Part shown: positions 7,770 to 16,251 of the stretch, piece after piece
Position numbering within the stretch: the stretch's first letter is position 1
Layout: each line of letters begins with the position of its first letter
DNA from: an uncultured Demequina sp.
Lineage (GTDB): Bacteria > Actinomycetota > Actinomycetes > Actinomycetales > Demequinaceae
Direction: 5' to 3'
Length of the DNA: 34,477 bases
Assembly: GCF_913055775.1 (NCBI RefSeq)
Contig: NZ_CAJXJX010000010.1
Span: forward strand, 1 to 34,477
Notes under the pieces: model-generated
Told to the model about the DNA's origin: nothing
The model's database searches: none
Seen by the model: the letters and a program-made list of their open reading frames with translations, nothing else
Position numbers and translations under genes: made by a program

Positions 7770-7798
7770 TTGAGATTTGCTCACGTCGTGCCGATAAC
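7770..7798 (+). promoter_or_regulatory. Candidate divIVA promoter
   Basis: TTGAGA (7770-7775) and GATAAC (7793-7798) are separated by exactly 17 nt, in the 114-nt gap before divIVA. This gives a leader of roughly 70 nt. Confidence 0.5.
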
Positions 7799-7873
7799 GA
7801 CGAATGAGTAGAGTGACCGAATGGACGCGCCGGGTGTGATCCCCGTCGCACGGATACAAGAGGTGGTTCGCAC

Positions 7874-8755
7874 ATGGCACTGCTTTCGGCAGAAGACGTT
7901 CTGAACAAGGCGTTCTCCAAGACCAAGTACCGCGAGGGCTTCGACCAGGACGAGGTCGACGACTTCCTCGATGAGGTTGCGCACACCATTCAGTCGCTCA
8001 CCGCGGAGCGCGACGACCTCGCCCAGCGCCTCGCGCAGGCGCAGGCCGGCGCCCCGGTGACGCCGTCGCAGCCCTCGGCGCCCGAGTCGGAGCCGTCGAT
8101 GGAGGGTGGCCTGCTCGCCGCCGCGACCGACCCGACGCCCCCGAGCGCCACGGGCATGCTCGCCATGGCCCAGAAGCTGCACGACGAGTACGTGCACGCG
8201 GGCGAGGAGGAGCGCGACCGCCTGGTCGAGGAGGCCAAGACCAAGGCCGAGTCGATCGTGGAGCAGGCCGAGACGGACGCGAAGGACCGCATGGACCTGC
8301 TCGCGACGGAGCGCGGCGATCTCGAGCGCAAGATCGACGACCTGCGCCGCTTCGAGCGCGACTACCGTGCGCGCCTCAAGAGCTACCTCGAGAACCTCCT
8401 GGGCGACCTGGACCACGGCGCGAAGGCGGAGCCCGCGGGCGCCGCGGCCCCGGCGTTCGACAGCGGGTTCGGCGGTGCTGACTCCGTCGCCTCGGACGTC
8501 TCGGCGGCGTCCCTGGCCTCCGCGGCATCGGCACAGGAGACGGCCGATGCGGCCGACGCTCCCCAGGCTGCCGACAGCCCCTGGTCTCAGGTGCGTCCGC
8601 AGGACTCGGGCGATGCCGGCGAGGCGGACGAGGCCGCCGAGGAATCGGCCGAGGAGGAGGCTCCCGCACCGTGGGGCCAGTCCGCGTACACGCCTCAGAG
8701 CAACGTCGCTCAGTCCTTCGGCGCCGAGTCCGAGGGCGACGCCGAGCAGCGCTGA
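7874..8755 (+). CDS. divIVA: Polar growth and septum-site protein DivIVA (Wag31)
   Basis: DivIVA/Wag31 is a coiled-coil scaffold that binds negatively curved membrane at poles and septa and directs cell wall growth in actinobacteria. The 293-residue protein starts with the conserved membrane-binding domain (MALLSAEDVLNKAFSKTKYREGFDQDEVDDFLDEV...). A Pro/Ser/Ala-rich linker (about 55-95) follows, then a second heptad-rich coiled-coil block (about 95-180, MAQKLHDEYVHAGEEERDRL to ARLKSYLENLLGDL) and a long acidic Ala/Glu-rich tail. Key membrane-insertion residues of the N-terminal loop (F and K/R in KAFSKTKYREGF) are present. ATG at 7874 is supported by the family start and GAGGTGG upstream. Confidence 0.95.
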   Translation: MALLSAEDVLNKAFSKTKYREGFDQDEVDDFLDEVAHTIQSLTAERDDLAQRLAQAQAGAPVTPSQPSAPESEPSMEGGLLAAATDPTPPSATGMLAMAQKLHDEYVHAGEEERDRLVEEAKTKAESIVEQAETDAKDRMDLLATERGDLERKIDDLRRFERDYRARLKSYLENLLGDLDHGAKAEPAGAAAPAFDSGFGGADSVASDVSAASLASAASAQETADAADAPQAADSPWSQVRPQDSGDAGEADEAAEESAEEEAPAPWGQSAYTPQSNVAQSFGAESEGDAEQR

Positions 8756-8811
8756 CAACGATTCGACCGTGAATGCGCGCCTCCTGGGCGCGTACCAGGT
8801 GGCGTGGCGCT

Positions 8812-8840
8812 TTGCGAAGCAGGCGAAACAGGATTAGTCT
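8812..8840 (+). promoter_or_regulatory. Possible promoter of the dksA/traR-type gene
   Basis: TTGCGA (8812-8817), a 17-nt spacer and TAGTCT (8835-8840), which fits the loose TANNNT consensus, lie 31 nt before the ATG at 8872. Weak evidence. Confidence 0.3.
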
Positions 8841-8871
8841 CACGTCACTACCCAGAAACTGAGGATGTGGC

Positions 8872-9324
8872 ATGACCAGCACAGACGTGACGATCGTGGT
8901 CGTCGACCCGGCGGAGCTCAAGGCGTCCGACGCCAAGCGCCTGCCGGTGCGTGACGGGGACGAGCCGTGGAAGGTCGCGGAGCTCCGCGCGATCGTCAAG
9001 ACGCTGAATTCCGACGTCGAGCGCCTGGTGCAGGAGTTCCACGGCGCCGAGCACGACCTCGACGACCTGCTCCACACTTCGGAGGGTGCGGGCGACGACC
9101 AGGCCGACGCCGGCTCGACCGCTCTCGAGCGCGAGCAGGAGATGTCGATCGTCAACAACACGCGCGACATGCTCGAGCAGAGCGTGGACGCCCTGCGTCG
9201 CGTCAAGAACGGCACCTACGGCAAGTGCCAGGTGTGCAACGAGGGCATCGGCAAGGCGCGCCTCCAGGCGTTCCCCCGCGCGACGCACTGCGTCACCTGC
9301 AAGCAGCGCGAGGAGCGTCGTTGA
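8872..9324 (+). CDS. TraR/DksA family zinc-finger protein
   Basis: Family members bind the RNA polymerase secondary channel or act as small regulators; the actinobacterial versions are poorly characterised. The 150-residue protein has a helical, acidic N-terminal two thirds (coiled-coil-like, residues about 35-110) and a C-terminal C4 zinc finger with Cys119, Cys122, Cys140 and Cys143 in the DksA motif (NGTYGKCQVCNEGIGKARLQ). The DxxDxxxD-type coiled-coil tip of true DksA is not obvious, so a specific ppGpp cofactor role is not claimed. Its TGA overlaps the TTG start of lspA, implying coupled translation. Confidence 0.88.
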   Translation: MTSTDVTIVVVDPAELKASDAKRLPVRDGDEPWKVAELRAIVKTLNSDVERLVQEFHGAEHDLDDLLHTSEGAGDDQADAGSTALEREQEMSIVNNTRDMLEQSVDALRRVKNGTYGKCQVCNEGIGKARLQAFPRATHCVTCKQREERR

Positions 9325-9914
9325 CCTGGCGACCAGCCATCTGGTTGGTCGCCCTCGCCGTGGTGGTGGTCGATCAGGCCACCAAGCAGTGGGCTCTCGA
9401 AGCCCTCGTTCCGTACGAGCAGCACGAGGTGCTGGGCGACTTCCTGTCCATCCAGCTGGTCTTCAACTCGGGCGCGGCGTTCTCGCTCGGTGACGGCTAC
9501 ACCTGGGTGATGACGATCATCGCGCTCGTCGTGACCGTGGGCATCGTCTACTACGCCCGCCGCGCCCAGAGCACCGCCGCCGTGTGGCTGTTCGGCATCG
9601 GTCTGGGCGGCGCGATCGGCAACCTCATCGACCGGCTCTTCCGTGACCCGTCGTTCGGGCAGGGCCACGTGGTCGACATGATCAACTACAACGGCTGGTT
9701 CGTGGGCAACGTCGCGGACATCGCGATCGTGGGCGCTGCGATCGCCGTGCTGATCATGTCGTTCATGCACAAGCCGATCCTGGCGCCCCGGCCTGGTGCC
9801 GGCGGCGACGCGTCTGCCGATGACATGCCGGACCCTCAGGCTGCGACGGATGACCCCGTGACGACGGCTCCCGCGGTGCCGTCGCCCAACTCGGGCGACG
9901 AGCCCCGTGGCTGA
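9321..9914 (+). CDS. lspA: Prolipoprotein signal peptidase LspA (signal peptidase II)
   Basis: LspA is the membrane aspartic protease that removes lipoprotein signal peptides after diacylglyceryl transfer. The 197-residue product has four hydrophobic segments and the family boxes [26 protein letters not shown] with VVDM (catalytic Asp119), and GNVADIAI (catalytic Asp133). A hydrophilic Pro/Ala/Asp tail of about 45 residues after the last helix is longer than in most homologues. The start is inferred as TTG at 9321, inside the TTGA overlap with the preceding stop, with AGGAG at 9311-9315. No ATG or GTG fits as well upstream of the conserved region. rluD overlaps its end by 8 nt. Confidence 0.93.
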   Translation: MTWRPAIWLVALAVVVVDQATKQWALEALVPYEQHEVLGDFLSIQLVFNSGAAFSLGDGYTWVMTIIALVVTVGIVYYARRAQSTAAVWLFGIGLGGAIGNLIDRLFRDPSFGQGHVVDMINYNGWFVGNVADIAIVGAAIAVLIMSFMHKPILAPRPGAGGDASADDMPDPQAATDDPVTTAPAVPSPNSGDEPRG

Positions 9915-10824
9915 CACCAGGTATCTGCCCGTTCCCGACGCGGTGGTCGGCGACAGGGCCGATGCGGCACTCGCCCGGGTGCTGGGACTGTCACGAACGA
10001 AGGCCGCCGAGCTGCTGTCCGCGGGGCTGGTGGCGCTCGATGGGCGCGCCCTGGGCAAGTCGGACCGCGTGTCCGACGGGATTCTCGCCGTGGACCTGCC
10101 GGACGAGCGCGAGGCGCCCCCGGAGCCCGAGATCCCTGGCGGGCTGCAGCTGCGCTATGAGGACGAGGACCTCGTGGTGGTGGACAAGCCCGTCGGCGTG
10201 GCCGCGCACCCGTCGCCGGGCTGGACCGGGCCTTCGGTGGTGGGCGGGCTCGCGTCTGCCGGTGTGACCCTCGCCGCGGCGGGGCCAGCAGAGCGCCAGG
10301 GGATCGTGCACCGCCTCGATGTGGGCACCTCCGGCCTCATGGTGGTGGCGAAGTCCGTGCCCGCCTACTCGGCACTCAAGGCGGCGTTCAAGGAGCGCAC
10401 GGTCGAGAAGATCTACCACGCGGTCGCGCAGGGACACCTGGATCCGACGGCGGGCACCATCGACGCGCCCATCGGCCGGCATCCCACATCGGACTGGAAG
10501 TTCGCCGTGACGCAGGACGGCAAGCCGTCGATCACGCACTACGAGACGCTCGAGATGTTCCCGGCGGCCTCGCTGCTCGAGATCCACCTCGAGACGGGTC
10601 GCACCCACCAGATCCGGGTGCACATGGCGGCGATGCGGCACCCGCTCGCGGGCGACCTCACCTATGGCGCGGACCCGACGCTCGCCAAGCGCCTGGGGCT
10701 GTCGCGGCAGTGGCTGCACGCGCACGAGCTGGCCTTCGAACACCCCACCCGCGGCGGCGAGGTGCGGGTGCGGTCTGAGTATCCCGAGGACCTGGCGTCC
10801 GCTCTGGAGCGGCTGCGGGACTAG
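9907..10824 (+). CDS. rluD: RluA-family 23S rRNA pseudouridine synthase (RluD-like)
   Basis: The enzyme isomerises uridines in rRNA to pseudouridine. The 305-residue protein has an N-terminal S4-like RNA-binding region (about 14-65, [20 protein letters not shown]), the [19 protein letters not shown] motif, and the catalytic [10 protein letters not shown] with Asp138. RTHQIRVHM and the closing HELAFEHP motif follow. GTG at 9907 overlaps lspA by 8 nt; the lspA-rluD pairing is common in Gram-positive bacteria. RluD is the likeliest member because the S4 domain is present, but the exact target uridines cannot be read from sequence. Confidence 0.9.
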   Translation: MADTRYLPVPDAVVGDRADAALARVLGLSRTKAAELLSAGLVALDGRALGKSDRVSDGILAVDLPDEREAPPEPEIPGGLQLRYEDEDLVVVDKPVGVAAHPSPGWTGPSVVGGLASAGVTLAAAGPAERQGIVHRLDVGTSGLMVVAKSVPAYSALKAAFKERTVEKIYHAVAQGHLDPTAGTIDAPIGRHPTSDWKFAVTQDGKPSITHYETLEMFPAASLLEIHLETGRTHQIRVHMAAMRHPLAGDLTYGADPTLAKRLGLSRQWLHAHELAFEHPTRGGEVRVRSEYPEDLASALERLRD

Positions 10825-10840
10825 CGCGGCCCGGTCCGGG

Positions 10841-11797
10841 TCAGGGCTCCAGCGCAGCCGCGATCCGGTCCACGAAGGCCACGGCAGCGGCGGAGATCTG
10901 AGAACGCGCCTCGTCGTCGGAGATGAGCGGCTCGCCGTCGCCGGGCTGCGGCCCGTAGTCGCCGAACTGCGCGTGGCTCGCACCCTCGATGACGGTGAAC
11001 TGGGCGTCCTCGGGGAGGTTCGCACGCGATGCCTCGATGTCCTCCGGGGTCGACAGCCCATCGCGGGTGCCGGAAATGGATTCGACGGCGGTCTCCAGAG
11101 TGCCGCTCACATCGCCGGCGGGGTAGGAGCCGAACAGCAGCAGTCCCACCGCAGGGGCCGTGGCGTCGGCGTCGGCAGCGTCTGCGGAGATTGTCGCGAC
11201 CACGCCGCCCAGCGAGTGGCCCCCGGCGACCCACGCGTTCACGTCGGGGTGGGCCTCACGCGCGGAGTCGAAGGCACCGGTCGCGAAGAAGGCGATGCCG
11301 AGCGGTTGTTTGGGGATCACGACCGTGTGGCCACCCTCGGCGAGCGGCCGCAGCACGGCGGCGTAGGCGCGCGCATCGACGAGAGCACCCGGCTGGAAGA
11401 ACACGCCCACCGGTGAGGGGTCGCCGACGGGCTCCAGCACGATGGCCGTCGCGGTCTCGGAGACCGCAACCGCGCCGCCGTCCTCCATCGCCTCGAGAGC
11501 GGGCGAGATCGCGGTGAACGGACGGAGCCACGCCACGGACAGCACCCACAGCAGCCCGAGCACCACCGCGATGCCCCGCAGTCCGCGGCGCCAGCCGGGG
11601 CGACTCCTGCGGCGCATGATCGACAGCACGATGACGGTGACCGCCACGAGAGCCGTGACTGCGAGCATCACCAGATACGCCGGGTGACCGTGGAGGACGC
11701 CCCCGGTCTCGGTGAGGAGCGCCCACGCGACGGCCGCCAGGCCCAGACTCGCGGCCACGATCTCGCTCCAGAAGAGCCACGCGGGGGTGCGCGTCAT
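10841..11797 (-). CDS. Membrane-anchored alpha/beta hydrolase (Abhydrolase_5 type)
   Basis: The 318-residue protein has three predicted N-terminal membrane helices (about 7-28, 39-61 and 74-96). An extracytoplasmic alpha/beta hydrolase domain related to the dienelactone hydrolase-like family PF12695 follows. The nucleophile motif GHSLGG contains Ser195, a likely acid is Asp246 in TRDGLS, and His275 lies in the family motif EGASHAQFGDYG. The substrate is unknown. The ATG overlaps the hrpA TGA by 4 nt (ATGA), so it is translated from the hrpA transcript. It converges with rluD, with only 16 nt between the stops. Confidence 0.85.
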   Translation of the reverse strand: MTRTPAWLFWSEIVAASLGLAAVAWALLTETGGVLHGHPAYLVMLAVTALVAVTVIVLSIMRRRSRPGWRRGLRGIAVVLGLLWVLSVAWLRPFTAISPALEAMEDGGAVAVSETATAIVLEPVGDPSPVGVFFQPGALVDARAYAAVLRPLAEGGHTVVIPKQPLGIAFFATGAFDSAREAHPDVNAWVAGGHSLGGVVATISADAADADATAPAVGLLLFGSYPAGDVSGTLETAVESISGTRDGLSTPEDIEASRANLPEDAQFTVIEGASHAQFGDYGPQPGDGEPLISDDEARSQISAAAVAFVDRIAAALEP

Positions 11798-14700
11798 GCC
11801 AGTTCCTTCCTGATGCGCTGCTCGCTCACGGGCTCCGATGTGCCCCACTGCTGAGCGAACAGCGACACGCGCAGCTCCTCGAGCATCCACCGCGCGTGCT
11901 CGAGCCGGGCCGCGCGATCGGGATCGGGGCGCCCGGCCTCGTAGGCCTCGCGCACCGTCGTGACCTGGTCGGTGATCTCCCGCACCTGCCACAGCTGGGC
12001 GGCGTCGCGGTTCGGATCGGACTGCGCCTTCTCGAGCCGGGCCGATGCGGCACGCAAGTACCGCGGCAGGTGCCCCAGCCGCTCGAGCGGGGTACGGGAC
12101 AGGAAGCCGCCGCCGATGAGCGCATCGGCCTGATGGCGGATGTCCGCGACCACCGCGAGCAGCGCGAGCGAGGTCGAGCCCGACAGCGCGCTGTCGAGGT
12201 CGCGGTACGCCGCCAGCGCATCGGCGACCTGCTCGGCGACACGGAGCGTCTCGTCCTCGATCCCCGACCGCACCCGCGTACGCAACTCCGCGTACGCATC
12301 GGCGTCCCGTGCTTGACCTGCGTCCTCGCCGACCAGCGACCTGACCGCAGTGTGCTGCAGCGCGTCGACCAGCGCCGCGGTGGAGCGATACGGCGATGCG
12401 CTGAGCGTGAGCGCCTGCTGGCCCGACCATCGCGTGGTCACGCGCTTCACCGGGAGCGCGCACTCGTGGGCGAGCAGGCGGGTCACTCCCGCCGCGTGCT
12501 GGGCCGTGCGCGCGGTCGCGTCCGCGAGAACTCTCAGCGCGACGGTGCCCCCCTCATCGACAAGAGACGGGTAGCCGCGCACAGCCGCGCCGCCCACCTC
12601 TCCCGCGACCTCGTCCGGCAGGGCGCCGCCGGGCAGGTCGGGCCACGTGTCGAGGGCGTCCGCCTCGGAGATCGCGTGACTCACGACCGCCACCTGGGAG
12701 TTCGGGTCTGCCGGGGCCGTCGCAGCGCCGGTCTCCGGTCCCGACTGGCGCCGCAGCGCCGGCGTGCGCGCGACCGCACTGGCGACGGCGCTCTGCGAGG
12801 CGGGCGCATGCGTGCGCTGCAGCCGCACGAGGTCCGTGGACTCGTCGAGCGTGGCGCCATCGGCGTCCTCCACGCGGAACGTCACCCTCAGGTGCGACGG
12901 CAGGCGCTCGTCGACGCCGTCCCAGGCCTCGGGCGGGATCTCGACGCCCTTGACCTGCAGCACTGCTCGGGCGAAGGCCTCGCGGTACGGCTCGGCCATG
13001 TCTCCCGCGCGCGCCATGTCCTGCCAGGTGGGGGTCTCGCGATCCAGCCAGGCGATCACGTCGCGCGCGGTGTCCGGGGCGGGCACGAGCAGGCGCCGCA
13101 CCGTCTTGGGCAGAGCACGAATCGTGGCCGTCGCGAGCTCGTCGGCCATGCCAGCCACCATCCAGTCGAAGCCGTCGGGCACCACCCGGGGCAGCACCGC
13201 GATCGGGACGTGGACCGTGATGCCGTCCGCGTCCGTGCCGGGCTCGAACTGGTAGGTCAGCGCCAGCTCGAGGTCGCCCTGCGGCCAGGCCTCGGGGAAC
13301 TGCGACGTGTCGACGTCCTCGTGCTCGGGCGCGACCGTGTCGAGCGAGAGATGGAGGAGCTCGGGTGAGCGGCGGCGCTCGTCCTTCCACCAGCGGTCGA
13401 AGTGACGCTGGGAGACCACCGAGTCCGGGATCCGCTCGTCGTAGAACGCGAACAGCGCCTCGTCATCCGCGAGCAGGCCCCGCGTCCGGGACCGAGCCTC
13501 GAGGTCCTCGGCCTCGGCGATCAGCCGCTGATTGTCCTTCCAGAAGCGGTGATGCGTGTCCCACTCGCCCTCGACCAGCGCGTGCCGGATGAACAGGTCG
13601 CGCGCCTCCTCGGGGCGGATGCGCCCCCACAGCACGGTCCTGTCCGCGACGATCGGCACCCCGTAGAGCAGCACCTTCTCCGTCGCGACGGCGGCGCCAC
13701 GCCGCTTGGACCAGTGCGGATCCGAGTAGGTGCGCTTGGCGAGGTCGCCCGCGAGCTCCTCGGCCCACTCGGGCTTGATCGCGGCGACGTCACGGGCCCA
13801 CAGCCGGCTCGTCTCGACCAGTTCCGCCGCCATGACGAACGCCGGCGGCTTCTTCGACAGGGGAGAGCCGGGGAAGATCGCGAAGCGCGCGCCGCGCGCG
13901 CCCAGGTACTCGTTGCGCGCCTGCTTCTTGGCGCGGCGCATTGCCGCCTCGCGCTGGCCGCCGCGCAGGTGGGAGAACTGGGAGGCCTTGGGCTCTCCCG
14001 CCTCCTGCATGCCCACCTGGGAGAGCAGGCCCGCCAGGACCGAGCGGTGAATCGCGTCCGCGTCCCACACATAGCGATGTGTCTCGCTATCAGGGGACAG
14101 GTCGCCCGAGCGCTGGGCTCGCCTGCGCGCCATCTCGATCCCCAGCGGCTTCGCCGTCTGCCGGATCTGCTCGACCACGTCCTGCCACTCGCGGATGCGC
14201 AGGAAGTTGAGGTGCTCGGCCTTGCACAGGCGTCGAAAGGCGCTGCTGGAGAGCTCGTGACGCTGCTCGCGCACGTACTCCCAGAGGTTGAGGTACGCGA
14301 GCAGGTCCGAGCCCGGATCCGCGAAGCGCCGGTGCAGCGCATCGGCCTTCTCGCGCTCGTCCGCAGGCCGCTCCCGCGGGTCCTGGATGCTGAGGGCCGC
14401 GGCGATGATCGCCACGTCCCGCGCCACCCCGTGACGCTGGCCCTCGACGATCATGCGGGCCTGACGCGGGTCCATCGGCAGCCGCGAGAGCGCCCGACCC
14501 GTCGCCGTCAGCCGGGTGCGGCCATCGCGGACCTCGATCGCGCCCAGTTCCGTGAGGAGCTGCACGCCGTCGCGGATCGCTCGGGTGTCCGGCGGCTCGA
14601 CGAACGGGAAGGCGGCGACGTCGTCCGGGCTCGCGACCACGCCCACGGCGATCATCTGCAGCAGCACCGAGGCCAGCGACGTGCGCAGGATCTCCGGCTC

Positions 14701-16068
14701 GGTGAACGCCGGCCGCCCCTCGAAGTCCTCCTCCGAATACAGCCGGATCGCGATGCCGTCCGCGAGGCGTCCCGCGCGCCCCGAGCGCTGGTTGGCGCTC
14801 GCCTGCGACACCGGCTCGATGGGCAGCCGCTGCACCTTGGTCGCCTTGGAGTAGCGCGAGATGCGCGCGTTGCCCGGGTCCACGACGGCGTGGATCCCCG
14901 GCACGGTCAGCGAGGTCTCGGCGACGTTCGTGGCCAGCACGATGCGGCGGCGCGAGTGGCGCTCGAACACGCGGTGCTGCTCGGCCGCGGACAGCCGGCT
15001 GTAGAGCGGCAGGAGCTCGACGGCCTGCGGGTGGCGCGGGTCGCGGGCGCGCGGGCCCAGGAACGACTCGAGCGCGTCCGCGGCGTCCCGAATGTCGCGC
15101 TCGCCCGCGAGGAACACCAGGATGTCGCCGTCGATGACCTGCAGCAGCTCGTCGCACGCGTCCACGATCGCCGTCGCCTGGTCCTTCTCCTCACCCCGCG
15201 CGTCGCCCTCGAGCGGGCGGTAGACGATCTCGACGGGGTACGTGCGTCCGGTCACCTCAATGACAGGTGCCGTCGGTTCGGCCGATGCGGCGGCCGGGTT
15301 CTCGACGTCCTCGGCTTGCAGCGGTGGCAGGGGTCCGCCCGGCGCGAAGTGCCGCGCGAAGCGCTCGGAGTCGATAGTCGCCGAGGTGATGATCACCTTG
15401 AGGTCGGGCCGCCGCGGCAGCAGGTTCGTGAGGTAGCCGAGCAGGAAGTCGATGTTGAGGCTGCGCTCGTGGGCCTCGTCGATGATCAGGGTGTCGTAGG
15501 CGAGCAGGTCCGGATCGCGCTGAATCTGCGCGAGCAGGATGCCGTCCGTCATGACCTTGACGAGCGTATTCTCGGAACTCTGGTCGGTGAAGCGCACCTG
15601 GTAGCCGACGATCTCGCCCAGAGTGGTGCCGAGTTCCTCCGCAATGCGGTCCGCGACCGAGCGCGCGGCGATGCGGCGAGGCTGCGTGTGGCCGATCTGG
15701 CCTGCTCGCCCTCGCCCCAGCTCCAGGGCGATCTTGGGCAGCTGTGTGGTCTTGCCGGATCCGGTCTCGCCCGCGACGATCACGACCTGGTGGTCGCGAA
15801 CGGCCTCGGCGATGCGGTCGCGGCTCGCGCTGACGGGGAGCTGCGGCGGGTACTCGATGGGCGGCACCTCGACGGCCTCGCGCGATCGGCGCGCCGCCTC
15901 CAGCTCGCGCGTGCTCACCCGGCGGTGAGGGTCGTGGCCCCTGCGCTGCCCGCCGCCCTTGCCCTGCCCATTGCCCTTGCTGCGGCGACGTCCGCGGCTG
16001 CCGCCACGCGCATCGGCGCTGCGCCTGGCGTCGTCAGGGCGGGGGGACGGTGAGCTCACGGGTGCCAT
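11794..16068 (-). CDS. hrpA: ATP-dependent RNA helicase HrpA (DEAH box)
   Basis: HrpA is a DEAH/RHA helicase; in Escherichia coli it helps process mRNA and rescue stalled ribosomes. The 1424-residue length is normal for full-size HrpA. The order is a basic Gly/Arg/Lys-rich N-terminal extension (1-50), Walker A GETGSGKT (100-107), DEAHERSLNIDFLLGYL (motif II), ITSATID (III), ATNVAETSLTVPGI (V), QRSGRAGR (VI), a winged-helix and ratchet region, and the large C-terminal DUF3418 region. ATG at 16068 is used; the frame remains open to 16158, but the extension has no family match. The ribosome-binding site is weak. An Ala/Pro-rich insert near residue 1110 looks like a linker. Confidence 0.94.
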   Translation of the reverse strand: MAPVSSPSPRPDDARRSADARGGSRGRRRSKGNGQGKGGGQRRGHDPHRRVSTRELEAARRSREAVEVPPIEYPPQLPVSASRDRIAEAVRDHQVVIVAGETGSGKTTQLPKIALELGRGRAGQIGHTQPRRIAARSVADRIAEELGTTLGEIVGYQVRFTDQSSENTLVKVMTDGILLAQIQRDPDLLAYDTLIIDEAHERSLNIDFLLGYLTNLLPRRPDLKVIITSATIDSERFARHFAPGGPLPPLQAEDVENPAAASAEPTAPVIEVTGRTYPVEIVYRPLEGDARGEEKDQATAIVDACDELLQVIDGDILVFLAGERDIRDAADALESFLGPRARDPRHPQAVELLPLYSRLSAAEQHRVFERHSRRRIVLATNVAETSLTVPGIHAVVDPGNARISRYSKATKVQRLPIEPVSQASANQRSGRAGRLADGIAIRLYSEEDFEGRPAFTEPEILRTSLASVLLQMIAVGVVASPDDVAAFPFVEPPDTRAIRDGVQLLTELGAIEVRDGRTRLTATGRALSRLPMDPRQARMIVEGQRHGVARDVAIIAAALSIQDPRERPADEREKADALHRRFADPGSDLLAYLNLWEYVREQRHELSSSAFRRLCKAEHLNFLRIREWQDVVEQIRQTAKPLGIEMARRRAQRSGDLSPDSETHRYVWDADAIHRSVLAGLLSQVGMQEAGEPKASQFSHLRGGQREAAMRRAKKQARNEYLGARGARFAIFPGSPLSKKPPAFVMAAELVETSRLWARDVAAIKPEWAEELAGDLAKRTYSDPHWSKRRGAAVATEKVLLYGVPIVADRTVLWGRIRPEEARDLFIRHALVEGEWDTHHRFWKDNQRLIAEAEDLEARSRTRGLLADDEALFAFYDERIPDSVVSQRHFDRWWKDERRRSPELLHLSLDTVAPEHEDVDTSQFPEAWPQGDLELALTYQFEPGTDADGITVHVPIAVLPRVVPDGFDWMVAGMADELATATIRALPKTVRRLLVPAPDTARDVIAWLDRETPTWQDMARAGDMAEPYREAFARAVLQVKGVEIPPEAWDGVDERLPSHLRVTFRVEDADGATLDESTDLVRLQRTHAPASQSAVASAVARTPALRRQSGPETGAATAPADPNSQVAVVSHAISEADALDTWPDLPGGALPDEVAGEVGGAAVRGYPSLVDEGGTVALRVLADATARTAQHAAGVTRLLAHECALPVKRVTTRWSGQQALTLSASPYRSTAALVDALQHTAVRSLVGEDAGQARDADAYAELRTRVRSGIEDETLRVAEQVADALAAYRDLDSALSGSTSLALLAVVADIRHQADALIGGGFLSRTPLERLGHLPRYLRAASARLEKAQSDPNRDAAQLWQVREITDQVTTVREAYEAGRPDPDRAARLEHARWMLEELRVSLFAQQWGTSEPVSEQRIRKELA

Positions 16069-16154
16069 TGTCCCAAGCGTCGCGGCCTCCGCGACACCAC
16101 CCTCGCCCCCTTGACTGCGAACCCGGAAACCGGCGACACGCCGAGCCCGACCGC

Positions 16155-16162
16155 GCATCGGC
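16155..16162 (+). repeat. GCATCGGC word, intergenic copy between hrpA and dnaE
   Basis: Copy of the over-represented word in the 183-nt divergent spacer between hrpA and dnaE. Confidence 0.6.
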
Positions 16163-16238
16163 CGTGGTGTCCCAGCGTGTCGCGAAAAAAGTGGTTCGCA
16201 GTTCAGGGGACCTGGGTCGTGACGTCAGTGGGCGGTCC

Positions 16239-16251
16239 TAGAATCGTGGCC
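16239..16251 (+). promoter_or_regulatory. Leaderless-type -10 box for dnaE
   Basis: TAGAAT (16239-16244) is followed by 7 nt and then the ATG at 16252. The spacing places the transcript start at the ATG. No convincing ribosome-binding site is present. Confidence 0.5.

Noticed and set aside
13402-16053. An 883-codon plus-strand open frame opposite hrpA
   Set aside because: Same high-GC shadow effect; composition is Arg/Leu/Ala-rich with no family motif.
16111-16251. ATG at 16111 as the dnaE start
   Set aside because: The PHP domain starts at 16252 in the family manner, and the extension spans the promoter and a GCATCGGC word.
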